Positions 18,025-25,760 of a stretch of DNA of 64,000 nt are shown here, piece by piece; the first letter of the stretch is position 1; every line of letters begins with the position of its first letter. Under the pieces are notes generated by a model, which did no database searches, had not been told where the DNA came from, and saw only the letters and a program-made list of their open reading frames with translations. A program made the position numbers and the translations under genes. The DNA is from Anaerolineaceae bacterium (GTDB lineage Bacteria > Chloroflexota > Anaerolineae > Anaerolineales > Anaerolineaceae), in the NCBI GenBank assembly GCA_016841365.1, contig JAENZI010000008.1, positions 93,192 through 157,191 of the forward strand, in the 5' to 3' direction.

Positions 18025-18273
18025 TCAGCCCTGACGTTCAATGATCAGATCAGCCAGTTCCTCAAGCGTGTCGAAGGTTTCGGCGTTCAGTTCGGTGTCA
18101 TCGATGACTACATCGAAATTTTCTTCAACAAAAAGTGCGACATCTACCAGGCTGAAGGAATCGATCAACCCGCTGGAGATCAATGCCTCATCCGTGGCAA
18201 TGGTGCGGTTAGGCTGCTGCAGGATTTCTTGTTGCAGGTAAGCGGTTGTTTTTGCGATAATTTCATCTTTCAT
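18025..18273 (-). CDS. Acyl carrier protein (DltC-like)
   Basis: An 82-residue acidic carrier protein starting at ATG 18273, with AAGGAG upstream. SSGLIDSFSLVDVALFVEENFDV is the carrier core; the phosphopantetheine-attachment serine is at about residue 39 in the DSF motif (more often DSL). Helix 3 reads ETFDTLEELADLI. In the operon it should receive the activated acyl group from the downstream-encoded ligase and deliver it to the MBOAT protein. It is too short and too distinct from AcpP to be the housekeeping ACP, which normally sits with fab genes. Confidence 0.9.
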   Translation of the reverse strand: MKDEIIAKTTAYLQQEILQQPNRTIATDEALISSGLIDSFSLVDVALFVEENFDVVIDDTELNAETFDTLEELADLIIERQG

Positions 18274-18328
18274 TAAAATAATATCTCCTTGCAATGGTTC
18301 TGATCAGTTATCGGCGTTATTTTACCAC

Positions 18329-19477
18329 TTATTGGTTAATCAATCTCGCCAAGGTGGGCTTTAAGGTTTGATAGTAAATGAGGGAACCTTCGGACGAGAG
18401 GTGGACGGCTGAATTGGTGAATTCATCCGGTGGGATGATATCCCAGAGATCTACATAAGACCAGTCAGCATACACCGATCGTTCTGCCAGGTTCAGGCGA
18501 TATTGATCGTAAGCCCAGCGCGGATAAAAAAAGTTATAACGGATATCGCTGTTTTCCCCATCGCTGATCAGGATGGGCTCGTTTACAACCAAAACCGGTA
18601 TCTCTCCGGCCATTTCAGCCCCTGCTTTGAGGATATTCGTTGCCAACTGGTTGAGAGGCAAAGCCCCTGTGTACCAACCCACAAAAGAATCATCTTTTTC
18701 GAAATCAAGCTGCGCTGGGGTGTAGTCTTCAGGGTAAGTTTGATCGATGCCGGTAGACGCCCACAACACACCATAAAGCTGCAACTGAGTTGCATCCAGG
18801 ATAGCTCTGCGGCGGCCGATCAAGGTTCTATCCCAAAAAGTGGGCAGAACAAAATCTTCGCTTTCGGGGTTCAGAGGCAGGTCGTAAGCCTCGATCAGCG
18901 ATTTTGCCCGGTCAGGGTTGTTAGCAACCAGAGGTGTTTCGATTTGGATCTTGTTCGGGAACGATTGAAGCGTCACCGGCCATATGATCAAATCGGGTTG
19001 ATAGGTAAGGGCTTTTTCTAAGATGATCAGGTCTTTGAGTAACGACATGGAGGGATATGCCAGGTTGTAGGCACGCACCGCTCTTCCATCTGCGGTTTTC
19101 AGGTTGTCCTGGTTGATCAGGCCAGCCAGCGTATCTTGCGGTTCAAGTAAAATGCCCCAGGCAGCACTATCGCCGATCAAGATAATCCGGAACTCATCAT
19201 CAGGTTTCGGTCCGGCTTCAATCTCGTGGCTGGCAAACATCACCTCAAGGTCGTAGAGGCTCAGGTTGTAGGCTTGCTGGGGGTTCTCGCCAAAGGGCAG
19301 CCGAACCCGGCCCGGCAGGACATGGTTATACAGCGATAGACGCCCTAAACTGCTCCCAGCGGGTATCAACGCGGTCAAGAAATTGAGGATCATGAACAGC
19401 AAGACGCCCTTGATGAGGACGTTGCGGATAAATTTGCTGGTTTGTTGGTTTTCGTGTGCGTGTTCTTCAGTCATCAT
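18329..19477 (-). CDS. Membrane-anchored SGNH-fold protein (DltD/AlgJ-like position)
   Basis: A 382-residue protein with an N-terminal TM anchor (about 18-38, FIRNVLIKGVLLFMILNFLT) and an extracytoplasmic SGNH domain. Block I reads RIILIGDSAAWG with the Ser near residue 104. The C-terminal block is SAVHLSSEG, where the usual DxxH has Ser in place of Asp, so the triad may be incomplete or use another acid. Topology and place in the operon match DltD, which is needed for the last step of D-alanyl transfer. Start at 19477 or 19474 (two ATG codons in tandem). The gap to the ACP is 55 nt. Confidence 0.75.
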   Translation of the reverse strand: MMTEEHAHENQQTSKFIRNVLIKGVLLFMILNFLTALIPAGSSLGRLSLYNHVLPGRVRLPFGENPQQAYNLSLYDLEVMFASHEIEAGPKPDDEFRIILIGDSAAWGILLEPQDTLAGLINQDNLKTADGRAVRAYNLAYPSMSLLKDLIILEKALTYQPDLIIWPVTLQSFPNKIQIETPLVANNPDRAKSLIEAYDLPLNPESEDFVLPTFWDRTLIGRRRAILDATQLQLYGVLWASTGIDQTYPEDYTPAQLDFEKDDSFVGWYTGALPLNQLATNILKAGAEMAGEIPVLVVNEPILISDGENSDIRYNFFYPRWAYDQYRLNLAERSVYADWSYVDLWDIIPPDEFTNSAVHLSSEGSLIYYQTLKPTLARLINQ

Positions 19478-19491
19478 TGGTTTTACTAACT

Positions 19492-20469
19492 CTATTCTTC
19501 GATATCAGCAAGCTGGGTGCGAAGGTGGTCGAGCAGCACCAGCGCGGAATAATTGCGGACGTCCCAGCCCCGATAGTTGAGATAAACATCCTCACGTGAA
19601 TCATCCAACCCCATGTTTGGCAGGTCTTTGACCGCTGCCCAAAAATTCCACAGCGGGAGGTGATAGTCAAAAGCGACCTGCGCCATCGCCAGGTTGCGGC
19701 TGTAATCCCCTTCGACATTGTCCGCTTTGGTAGAGAGTACCGGGATCACGCCGTTTTCAAGCAGAGTTTCAACAATCTGCGTGAGATAGGCGATATATTC
19801 CTCTTGCGTGGATGCGGGATTCCAGTTGGTGCCAAGGCTGATCAGCATCAGCGAGGGGTTGCTGAGCCGGATCTCACATTCAACTGGAGTCTCGTTAGAT
19901 TCGCATAATTCAGGTTCTGCCCAACGCGGGTTGAGGGCGCCGGGGGCGGTCATCCCGTTTTTGACGGTGATGCTGCGGTGGGCATATGAACTCGCATACC
20001 AGGTGATGGTCTCTTCGAGAGCCTCCTGCCCTTCGGGTAAGGTGTAACGCCCCTCGTCATAGATGCTGAGGAAGTAGGTCGGCGAGCTCTGGCAGTCGCC
20101 GATCACTGAAAAGACTTGCGGGTCACGCCCCAGGTCTTTCCCCAGTTGATAGACTTCTGCCATTTGCGGGCTGAGGTCTGGGATGATGGGCCAATTTTGC
20201 CACAACTCCGGCCTGAGACGCAGATCTGGTGTTGGTGTGGGTGTGTGGTAGGCTGTCGGTGTTGGCACTCCCGGGTTGTTTTCGTTTGATTCGGTGGCGG
20301 TCACACGAGTTGAGGATGGGTTTTTTGTGGGTTGGGCGGATTCTGGGGTATTCGTACTCTGCGCTGGTGTGTTGATGGTGGATGTTGCAGGGGTTGGCGT
20401 GCAGGCAGCCAAAACCAGGATAAGACCTAATAATAACAATAGAGGGGCTTTCTTCAATGCAGGCAGCAA
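19492..20469 (-). CDS. SGNH-like lipoprotein with Cys in the nucleophile position
   Basis: About 325 residues. I place the start at TTG 20469, 9 nt after GGGAGG, giving MLPALKKAPLLLLL and a lipobox LAAC (Cys23). A Thr/Pro/Asn-rich linker (about 24-82) follows, then an SGNH-like domain. Block I reads FSVIGDCQSSPTYFL, so GDC replaces GDS (Cys126). SLMLISLGTNW supplies the block-III Asn. The expected C-terminal DxxH is not evident (NYRGWDVRNYSAL). The gene overlaps the MBOAT stop region and precedes the second SGNH protein by 14 nt. The frame runs open to 20736 only because it overlaps the MBOAT gene. Function unknown; it may bind the acylated polymer rather than hydrolyse it. Confidence 0.7.
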   Translation of the reverse strand: MLPALKKAPLLLLLGLILVLAACTPTPATSTINTPAQSTNTPESAQPTKNPSSTRVTATESNENNPGVPTPTAYHTPTPTPDLRLRPELWQNWPIIPDLSPQMAEVYQLGKDLGRDPQVFSVIGDCQSSPTYFLSIYDEGRYTLPEGQEALEETITWYASSYAHRSITVKNGMTAPGALNPRWAEPELCESNETPVECEIRLSNPSLMLISLGTNWNPASTQEEYIAYLTQIVETLLENGVIPVLSTKADNVEGDYSRNLAMAQVAFDYHLPLWNFWAAVKDLPNMGLDDSREDVYLNYRGWDVRNYSALVLLDHLRTQLADIEE

Positions 20470-20474
20470 AACGC

Positions 20475-21905
20475 TCAACCTCCCAACCCGAATAACCTGG
20501 TGAAGGTTTGCCAGCCTAACCCCACAGTTGGCATCGAGAACCAGATCCAGCCTAAACTGACGAACAGGAAGGTAAATAAGATGCCGCTGACCTGGAAGAG
20601 ATTGCCAAGCCAGGGTTTGGACTGTGTGACGGCAGCCACCTTTGGGCTGGAAAACGCGCTCCAGCGGTTGTGGATGAAGAGCCCTAAACCGTGCCAAGCA
20701 CCCCAGACCAGGTAACTGCGAGTGACGCCGTGCCATAATCCGATGATCAGCATCGTGCTGATTTGGGTAAACAGGATGGTCATTGGTGCAGAAAGCTTCC
20801 CATCACGGCGTAAACCACGGGTGACCGGGTTAAAGTAATACCCGCGAAACCATTGGGTGAGGGTCATGTGCCAGTTATTCCAAAACAGGCTCAGGCTTGG
20901 CTGCCGGTATGGGCGGTTGAAGTTCTCTGGCAGCGTAAACCCTAAAAACAGCCCGGCGCCGATGGCAATATCGGTGTATCCTGCAAAATCAAAGAATAGT
21001 TGAAATGAATAGGCAAACAACATCAGCCACAACCAACCCGCCGAATTCACCTGGCTGGTGTTAGAGGCAGAGATGGCAATGATCGCCAGGGAATCTGCCA
21101 GGATAAATTTTCGGAAAAGACCGATTGCCAGTCGCTTGCCTGCCGCTAAAACCTCCTGGGCGGTGAGGGGGGTGGGCGAGTCGAGGTCTTTGCGAAAACG
21201 CTGCAGACGGTCAAGCGGGCCGGCGATGAATGCCGGGAAGAAGATCGTGTATACCAAATATTCGTCAAGCTGGATGTCCTTCAGACGCCCCATCATGCGA
21301 TCGATCAGGGTGTGAATTAGCCGGAAGGCTACATACGAGAACCCTAACCAACCCAGGTCGGTTGATTGCGCCAGGGCAGGATCTTGTGCCATCAGGCGGC
21401 GCAGTCCCATACTCGAATACAAGGACAAAATTGGGGTTTTAAGCACAAGGAAAATCAGCAGCAATGCCAAAATTCCCAGGCTGAGGGCGGTTTCTGTGGG
21501 ATTGGCATACCGTGTGAGCAGGTAAGCGGCACTTATAAAGACAACCAGTGCGATGATGATTTGGTGAATCTGCGGAGGTCGGGTGGCGGTGATCAGCCCC
21601 TCAAAACTGATGAAACGTGTCAGTGCAATGATCAGTACCACGGCAAGAGTCAACGCGACAGCCAGCCAGTTCCTTTTTTGTTTTAGTTGATCGCCGTCCG
21701 CTGTGAGCGCCCAACTCAGCAGAATCAACCCGAGGGTGGCAAGCGGGAACCAAAAATCCATATTGCGGATGGGCAGGGCAGGCTGCAGCCAGAAGATTGC
21801 CAGTGTGGACACAACCAGCAGTGCCCACCGGCGCAATTTGCCCGGGAATGCAAAACGCAGCAGGAGGGCGCTAACAATCAGGATCAGGATGTTGATTAAT
21901 GACAT
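20475..21905 (-). CDS. MBOAT family membrane-bound O-acyltransferase (DltB/AlgI-like)
   Basis: A 476-residue polytopic protein with about 11-12 hydrophobic segments. MBOAT hallmarks are all present: FPAFIAGPLDRLQRF, FDFAGYTDIAIGAGLFLGFTLPENFNRPY, FWNNWHMTLTQWFRGYYF, and GLWHGVTRSYLVWGAWHGLGL, which holds the catalytic His. MBOAT proteins of the DltB/AlgI group take an acyl group from a cytoplasmic donor (here probably acyl-ACP) and attach it to an acceptor outside the membrane. The ATG directly follows the stop of the small DltX-like gene (TAAATG), as expected for tight coupling. Confidence 0.9.
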   Translation of the reverse strand: MSLINILILIVSALLLRFAFPGKLRRWALLVVSTLAIFWLQPALPIRNMDFWFPLATLGLILLSWALTADGDQLKQKRNWLAVALTLAVVLIIALTRFISFEGLITATRPPQIHQIIIALVVFISAAYLLTRYANPTETALSLGILALLLIFLVLKTPILSLYSSMGLRRLMAQDPALAQSTDLGWLGFSYVAFRLIHTLIDRMMGRLKDIQLDEYLVYTIFFPAFIAGPLDRLQRFRKDLDSPTPLTAQEVLAAGKRLAIGLFRKFILADSLAIIAISASNTSQVNSAGWLWLMLFAYSFQLFFDFAGYTDIAIGAGLFLGFTLPENFNRPYRQPSLSLFWNNWHMTLTQWFRGYYFNPVTRGLRRDGKLSAPMTILFTQISTMLIIGLWHGVTRSYLVWGAWHGLGLFIHNRWSAFSSPKVAAVTQSKPWLGNLFQVSGILFTFLFVSLGWIWFSMPTVGLGWQTFTRLFGLGG

Positions 21906-22034
21906 TTAGAAACCCTGATAGATCCAGAGCGGTGTGCGTTCAGCACTGAAAATCACCAACAAGGTGATCAGCAAACAGAGCAGCAGCGCCCAGAGATTTT
22001 CTTTTGTAAAGATGTGTTTTTTGAACCAGCGCAT
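21906..22034 (-). CDS. DltX-like 42-residue membrane microprotein
   Basis: A short gene hidden before the MBOAT gene. It encodes 42 residues: a basic N-terminus (MRWFKKHIF), one TM helix (about 14-30, LWALLLCLLITLLVIF), then SAERTPLWIYQGF at the C-terminus. DltX proteins of dlt operons are about 45-50 residues, have one TM helix, and end in a conserved FIYxxF-type motif; the WIYQGF end fits this well. AAGG lies 10 nt before the ATG, the upstream gene ends 12 nt earlier, and the stop abuts the MBOAT ATG. In dlt systems the DltX C-terminus is thought to act in the acyl relay. The call rests on size, topology, terminal motif and position. Confidence 0.75.
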   Translation of the reverse strand: MRWFKKHIFTKENLWALLLCLLITLLVIFSAERTPLWIYQGF

Positions 22035-22046
22035 CAGGCAACAACC

Positions 22047-22442
22047 TTATTCATAGCCGCACATGCGCCATTCGCCGGCTTCCTGGACGACGAGATAGGT
22101 CTGCCCGGATAGTGGAAATTCGCGAGCCTCGCCGTCATAAGAGGCGGAGATAGCCCCCTCGCAGGTGACGTAAGCCCTGTCGCCCTCCTGGCTGACGGTT
22201 TGGCAAGCGGCATCGACCAGGGTTGTTTCAACACTCACGAAGCTATCCAGTTCGAGCATGGCCATGAACTCCCAATCGGCACAGGAAAGGTTGACCATCT
22301 GTTCTTCGTTCTTGTCAACCAGCGCTTGATGGTAGCGTTCAATCGTCTGTGCAGGGGCGTCTGCCGAAGTGGCGCACGCGGCCAGACTGATGGATAGCAG
22401 GATAAACAGAGATATCGTTAAAATTGTATTTTTATGATTCAA
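22047..22442 (-). CDS. Small lipoprotein, NTF2/DUF4878-like, first gene of dlt-like operon
   Basis: A 131-residue protein starting at TTG 22442, which has AGGAG 7 nt upstream. The signal peptide ends in lipobox LAAC (Cys near 23). The mature part begins PAQTIERYHQALVDKNEEQM, the opening helix of NTF2-like DUF4878-type lipoproteins, and continues with strands ending SGQTYLVVQEAGEWRMCGYE. It lies 12 nt upstream of the DltX-like gene and is probably co-transcribed. Function unknown; an extracytoplasmic binding role near the acyltransferase is possible. Confidence 0.7.
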   Translation of the reverse strand: MNHKNTILTISLFILLSISLAACATSADAPAQTIERYHQALVDKNEEQMVNLSCADWEFMAMLELDSFVSVETTLVDAACQTVSQEGDRAYVTCEGAISASYDGEAREFPLSGQTYLVVQEAGEWRMCGYE

Positions 22443-22680
22443 ATTGACACTCCTTTCTTCCCTAAATTATAAAGGGAATTGCTGATTCACGCTGCATGCG
22501 TCTATACATGCAATTTCTGAGCAGATAGGGATTATATTGAAAATTGGATTGGCTTGCAAGCCCTGAACAAGTCTTGGATGGAGGTAGCAATGTAAAAAAT
22601 CAACGCGTAAGAGTAAAGTGTGATTGCATCTCAATACCGGTTAAGATTGTACAACTTTTTATCATTCATTGTTGTTCGTT

Positions 22681-22686
22681 TATAAT
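22681..22686 (+). promoter_or_regulatory. -10 box upstream of the TspO-like gene
   Basis: A perfect TATAAT 34 nt before the ATG at 22721. No good -35 box is visible 16-18 nt upstream (TTTATC). AAGGAG precedes the ATG. Confidence 0.45.
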
Positions 22687-22720
22687 GAAAGAGTAATCAT
22701 AACAACATTAAGGAGAACAC

Positions 22721-23473
22721 ATGAAAACAAAACGATTTCTAATATTTGCGAGCTTAGCCTTAATCCTGGTCGTGAATGGGCTTGCCAACACCCTCCCGAT
22801 TAATGGATTGACCACCGGTGAAGTGTCGGACCAATTCCCGATCTTGTTTGTGCCGGCGGGTTATGTCTTTTCAATCTGGGGGTTGATCTACCTGGCGCTG
22901 ATCGGCTTTGCGATCTACAGCGTTACACCTAAAGGTAAAGCCAATCCGGATGTCGATAAAATCACTACCTGGTTTGTAGCATCAAACATCTTTAACACCT
23001 TGTGGATCTTTTTGTGGCATTACCAGCAATTTGTGATGACTCTGGTGCCGATCATTGGCCTTTTGATCAGTTTGCTGGTGATCTACCTGCGATTGGGGAT
23101 TGGGAAGACCCAACGCCCGCTGACCGAGAAACTGCTGTTGGCTACACCCTTTTCGATTTATCTTGGTTGGGCAACCGTGGCGGTGGTGGCAAACATCTCG
23201 CAGGCGCTTTACTTCATTGGCTGGCGCGGGGCACCACTGAGCGCACCTGTGTGGACCGTGATCATGCTGGCTGTCGCCACATCACTGGGTGTGCTGATGA
23301 TCTTCCTGCGCAAGGAAGTCGCTTACCCCTTGGTGCTGGTGTGGGCCTTTGTTGGGATCTGGGTCAAGCATGGCGATACGCCTGTTGTCGCTATCACAGC
23401 ACTGGTTGCTGCGATCTTGCTGGCTGTGTTGACCTTTGGGCGTTGGTTATTGAAGAAAAAGCCCGCAGCATAG
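22721..23473 (+). CDS. TspO/MBR-related tryptophan-rich membrane protein
   Basis: A 250-residue protein with about seven hydrophobic segments. The region PILFVPAGYVFSIWGLIYLAL is the TspO-like signature (P-x-G-x-x-F-x-x-W-x-x-x-Y). Tryptophans recur through the helices (TLWIFLWHYQQF, IYLGWATVAVV, IGWRGAPLSAPVW). Canonical TspO is about 160 residues with five helices; this longer form with extra C-terminal helices is a separate branch. TspO proteins bind porphyrins or sterol-like ligands; the ligand here is unknown. Start ATG 22721 with AAGGAG upstream. Confidence 0.82.
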   Translation: MKTKRFLIFASLALILVVNGLANTLPINGLTTGEVSDQFPILFVPAGYVFSIWGLIYLALIGFAIYSVTPKGKANPDVDKITTWFVASNIFNTLWIFLWHYQQFVMTLVPIIGLLISLLVIYLRLGIGKTQRPLTEKLLLATPFSIYLGWATVAVVANISQALYFIGWRGAPLSAPVWTVIMLAVATSLGVLMIFLRKEVAYPLVLVWAFVGIWVKHGDTPVVAITALVAAILLAVLTFGRWLLKKKPAA

Positions 23474-23494
23474 TTGAAAAATATTTAGATACGA

Positions 23495-23524
23495 AAAAGC
23501 GCCTCTATTTTAAGGCGCTTTTGT
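23495..23524. terminator. Bidirectional intrinsic terminator
   Basis: AAAAGCGCCT (23495-23504) pairs with AGGCGCTTTT (23513-23522) around an 8-nt loop, between convergent genes. Confidence 0.85.
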
Positions 23525-23541
23525 GTTTGAGAATTTACAGG

Positions 23542-24249
23542 TTATCCTCTGCGGCGGGAGGTGCCGCCTGCCAGGGAGGCGAAATACAGGAGCTGCATCA
23601 CCGATGAAGCGATCGCTGCCACATAGGTCAGCGCAGCGGCGTTCAACACCTGGTTGACCCCACGCCGTTCTTGCGCTGTGGTGATCAAACCGTTCTTTTC
23701 GAGCAGTTCCCGTGCTCTGCGCGAGGCATTCAGTTCCACCGGCAAGGTCGCGATGGAGAAGATTGCGCCGGCCGAAAATGCGATTACGCCGATCCATGCC
23801 AGGCCGCTAATCTGCAGGAGTAATCCAATCAAAATAAAGATCCAACCGACCGATGTGCCGATGTTGACCACAGGCACCATGGCGGAGCGGATGCGCATCA
23901 GAAGATAATCCTGCTGGTCTTGCTGGGCATGGCCTAATTCGTGGGCTGTGATCGCCATTGCAGCCACGGTTGATCCCTGAGCGATATCTCGCGATAAGCT
24001 GAGCACGTTGTTGCGCGGGTCATAATGGTCGGTCAGGCGTCCCGGGGTGCCCTGGAGTTTGAGGTCATACAACCGCATACTTTCAGACAGCCGTTGGGCA
24101 ACCTGCACGCCGGTCATACCGGAATTGTTACGCACCTTGCTCCAGCGAGAAAAGCTGGCATTGACATACAGTTGAACGCCAAGGCTCAGCAAAATTGCCG
24201 GCAGCATGTAGAGCAGGTAATTGATATTAAATGTCGGGAAGAGAAACAT
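23542..24249 (-). CDS. YugP-type zinc metallopeptidase, membrane protein
   Basis: A 235-residue protein. It has an N-terminal TM segment (NYLLYMLPAILLSLGVQLYV), then GMTGVQVAQRL, a conserved DHYDPRNNVLSLS motif, and the zinc site AITAHELGHAQQDQ (HELGH at about 103-107). Two more TM segments follow, then the conserved LPVELNASRRARELL. This is the DUF/peptidase M-type neutral zinc metallopeptidase family of Bacillus YugP; its substrate is unknown. It follows the S41 protease gene by 21 nt on the same strand, so the two envelope proteases probably share a transcript. Confidence 0.92.
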   Translation of the reverse strand: MFLFPTFNINYLLYMLPAILLSLGVQLYVNASFSRWSKVRNNSGMTGVQVAQRLSESMRLYDLKLQGTPGRLTDHYDPRNNVLSLSRDIAQGSTVAAMAITAHELGHAQQDQQDYLLMRIRSAMVPVVNIGTSVGWIFILIGLLLQISGLAWIGVIAFSAGAIFSIATLPVELNASRRARELLEKNGLITTAQERRGVNQVLNAAALTYVAAIASSVMQLLYFASLAGGTSRRRG

Positions 24250-24270
24250 CTCTCATCAACCTCTCTTGAA

Positions 24271-25608
24271 TTATTGAACCATATCTTGTAAAACTTCAAT
24301 GGCCTTTTCAAGCTGGGGATCGTCGCCGTTGACGTAATCTTCTTCAGTCATCTCTACGATGTATTCGGGAGTCAGGCCTTCTTCACTGATTTGGCGGCCG
24401 TCGGGGGTGAGCCAACGGGCGATCGTCACACGCACACCGCCAGCATTGTCTTTGAGTTCGATCCAGCTCTGCACTGAACCTTTACCGTAGGTGGTCACAC
24501 CCACCAAAACGCCGCGTTCAAGGTCTTGAATGGCGCCGGCAGTGATTTCCGAAGCCGATGCTGTGCCTTCGTTCACCAGCACAACCAAGGGGATCTTGGT
24601 CGCCAGACCGCCAGGGATAGCTTCATAGGCATAGGTTTGGCCGTCACCATATTGCTCATACATTACAACGCCTTCACGGATGAATTCAGAGACAACCTCG
24701 ATTGCTGTGGTCAGATACCCGCCGCCGTTATTGCGCAGGTCAAGGATCAAACCATCCGGGTTTTGCTTGAGGAGGTCAACCAGGGCTTCTTGCAGTTGCT
24801 CGGTGGTGTTGTCGCCATAGGTTGCCAGGGCAACATAAGCGATATTTTTCTCCAGCAGTTCATATTCAACTGTCGGGACGACAATAGCCGCCCGTGTGAT
24901 GGAGACATCAAATATCTCCTCACCGCGTTTGATGGTCAATGTGACATCCGAGCCGGCGGGACCAAGAATGCGTTGAAGCACCAGATCGCCCGGGATACCG
25001 GTCATATCCTCGCCATCCACGCCGATCACCTGGTCGTTGGGTTGCAGTCCGGCCTCAGCCGCAGGTGAGTTGCGCATGGGGCTGATGATCTGCACGAAAT
25101 CACCGGTGATATCCACCCAGGCGCCGATGCCCTCATATTCCCCTTCAAGCGATTCGTTCGCCTGAGTAAATTCTTCCGGGGACATATAGGAGGTGTGCTG
25201 GTCACCCAGGGCACCCAGCATGCCTTCAATCGCGCCGCGCATCAATGCCAGGTCGTCCACGGGTTGGTCCACAAATTCATCGTGGACGATTGACCATGTT
25301 TCCCAGAAGGGGTCGAACAGATCCTCTAGTTCTTGAGGCGTGCTTTCTTGGGGGTCAACAGCGATAAATTGGGGTGTATCCGTTGGTTGTGCAGGGGTTT
25401 CCGATTCCGTTTGGGTTTCGGGATCGGCTGGCAAAAAACTTTCTTCGGGGCAGGGCGGACACTCAATGGGGCCCGAGACAGTGGTATTGCCAATGCCCAA
25501 TAAGCGGGGGACAAAATAGCCTGTGCCTGCTCCCGCAAAAAAGACAACAATCAGAATGATGATGCTGATCCCGACTGTCAAGCATGTTCGGACGGATTTG
25601 TTTTCCAT
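24271..25608 (-). CDS. S41 family C-terminal processing protease
   Basis: About 445 residues. MENKSVRTCLTVGISIIILIVV gives a single N-terminal TM anchor, followed by a Pro/Thr-rich linker with a CPPC pair. The core has a helical segment (SIVHDEFVDQPVDDLALMRGAI), a PDZ domain (FVQIISPMRNSPAAEAGLQ) and the catalytic domain. GTASASEITAGAIQDLERG holds the Ser nucleophile, and GVTTYGKGSVQSW the Lys. NPDGLILDLRNNGGGYL is also conserved. Start ATG 25608 has TAGGAG upstream; the frame to 25632 is not needed. It cleaves unfolded or tagged extracytoplasmic proteins in related systems. Confidence 0.94.
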   Translation of the reverse strand: MENKSVRTCLTVGISIIILIVVFFAGAGTGYFVPRLLGIGNTTVSGPIECPPCPEESFLPADPETQTESETPAQPTDTPQFIAVDPQESTPQELEDLFDPFWETWSIVHDEFVDQPVDDLALMRGAIEGMLGALGDQHTSYMSPEEFTQANESLEGEYEGIGAWVDITGDFVQIISPMRNSPAAEAGLQPNDQVIGVDGEDMTGIPGDLVLQRILGPAGSDVTLTIKRGEEIFDVSITRAAIVVPTVEYELLEKNIAYVALATYGDNTTEQLQEALVDLLKQNPDGLILDLRNNGGGYLTTAIEVVSEFIREGVVMYEQYGDGQTYAYEAIPGGLATKIPLVVLVNEGTASASEITAGAIQDLERGVLVGVTTYGKGSVQSWIELKDNAGGVRVTIARWLTPDGRQISEEGLTPEYIVEMTEEDYVNGDDPQLEKAIEVLQDMVQ

Positions 25609-25760
25609 GTTCACTCCTAAATTAATTCTCAATCACTAACACAATTAAAATATATTACTCAACACAGGATTTTTTACCGTAGATAATCTTGTGTTTTCAG
25701 TAATTTTATGAAGGTTACCACAAAATTATTAATAATTGATATGAATGTATAGCGAGGGGG

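Noticed and set aside
19492..20736. 414-residue version of the GDC lipoprotein
   Set aside because: The extra N-terminal part is the antisense-free overlap with the MBOAT gene in another frame; the signal peptide and ribosome-binding site mark the start near 20469.
25663..25713. Inverted repeat AACACAGGATT / AATCTTGTGTT between S41 protease and amidohydrolase genes
   Set aside because: One wobble pair, long loop, and no T-run on either strand; too weak to call a terminator.
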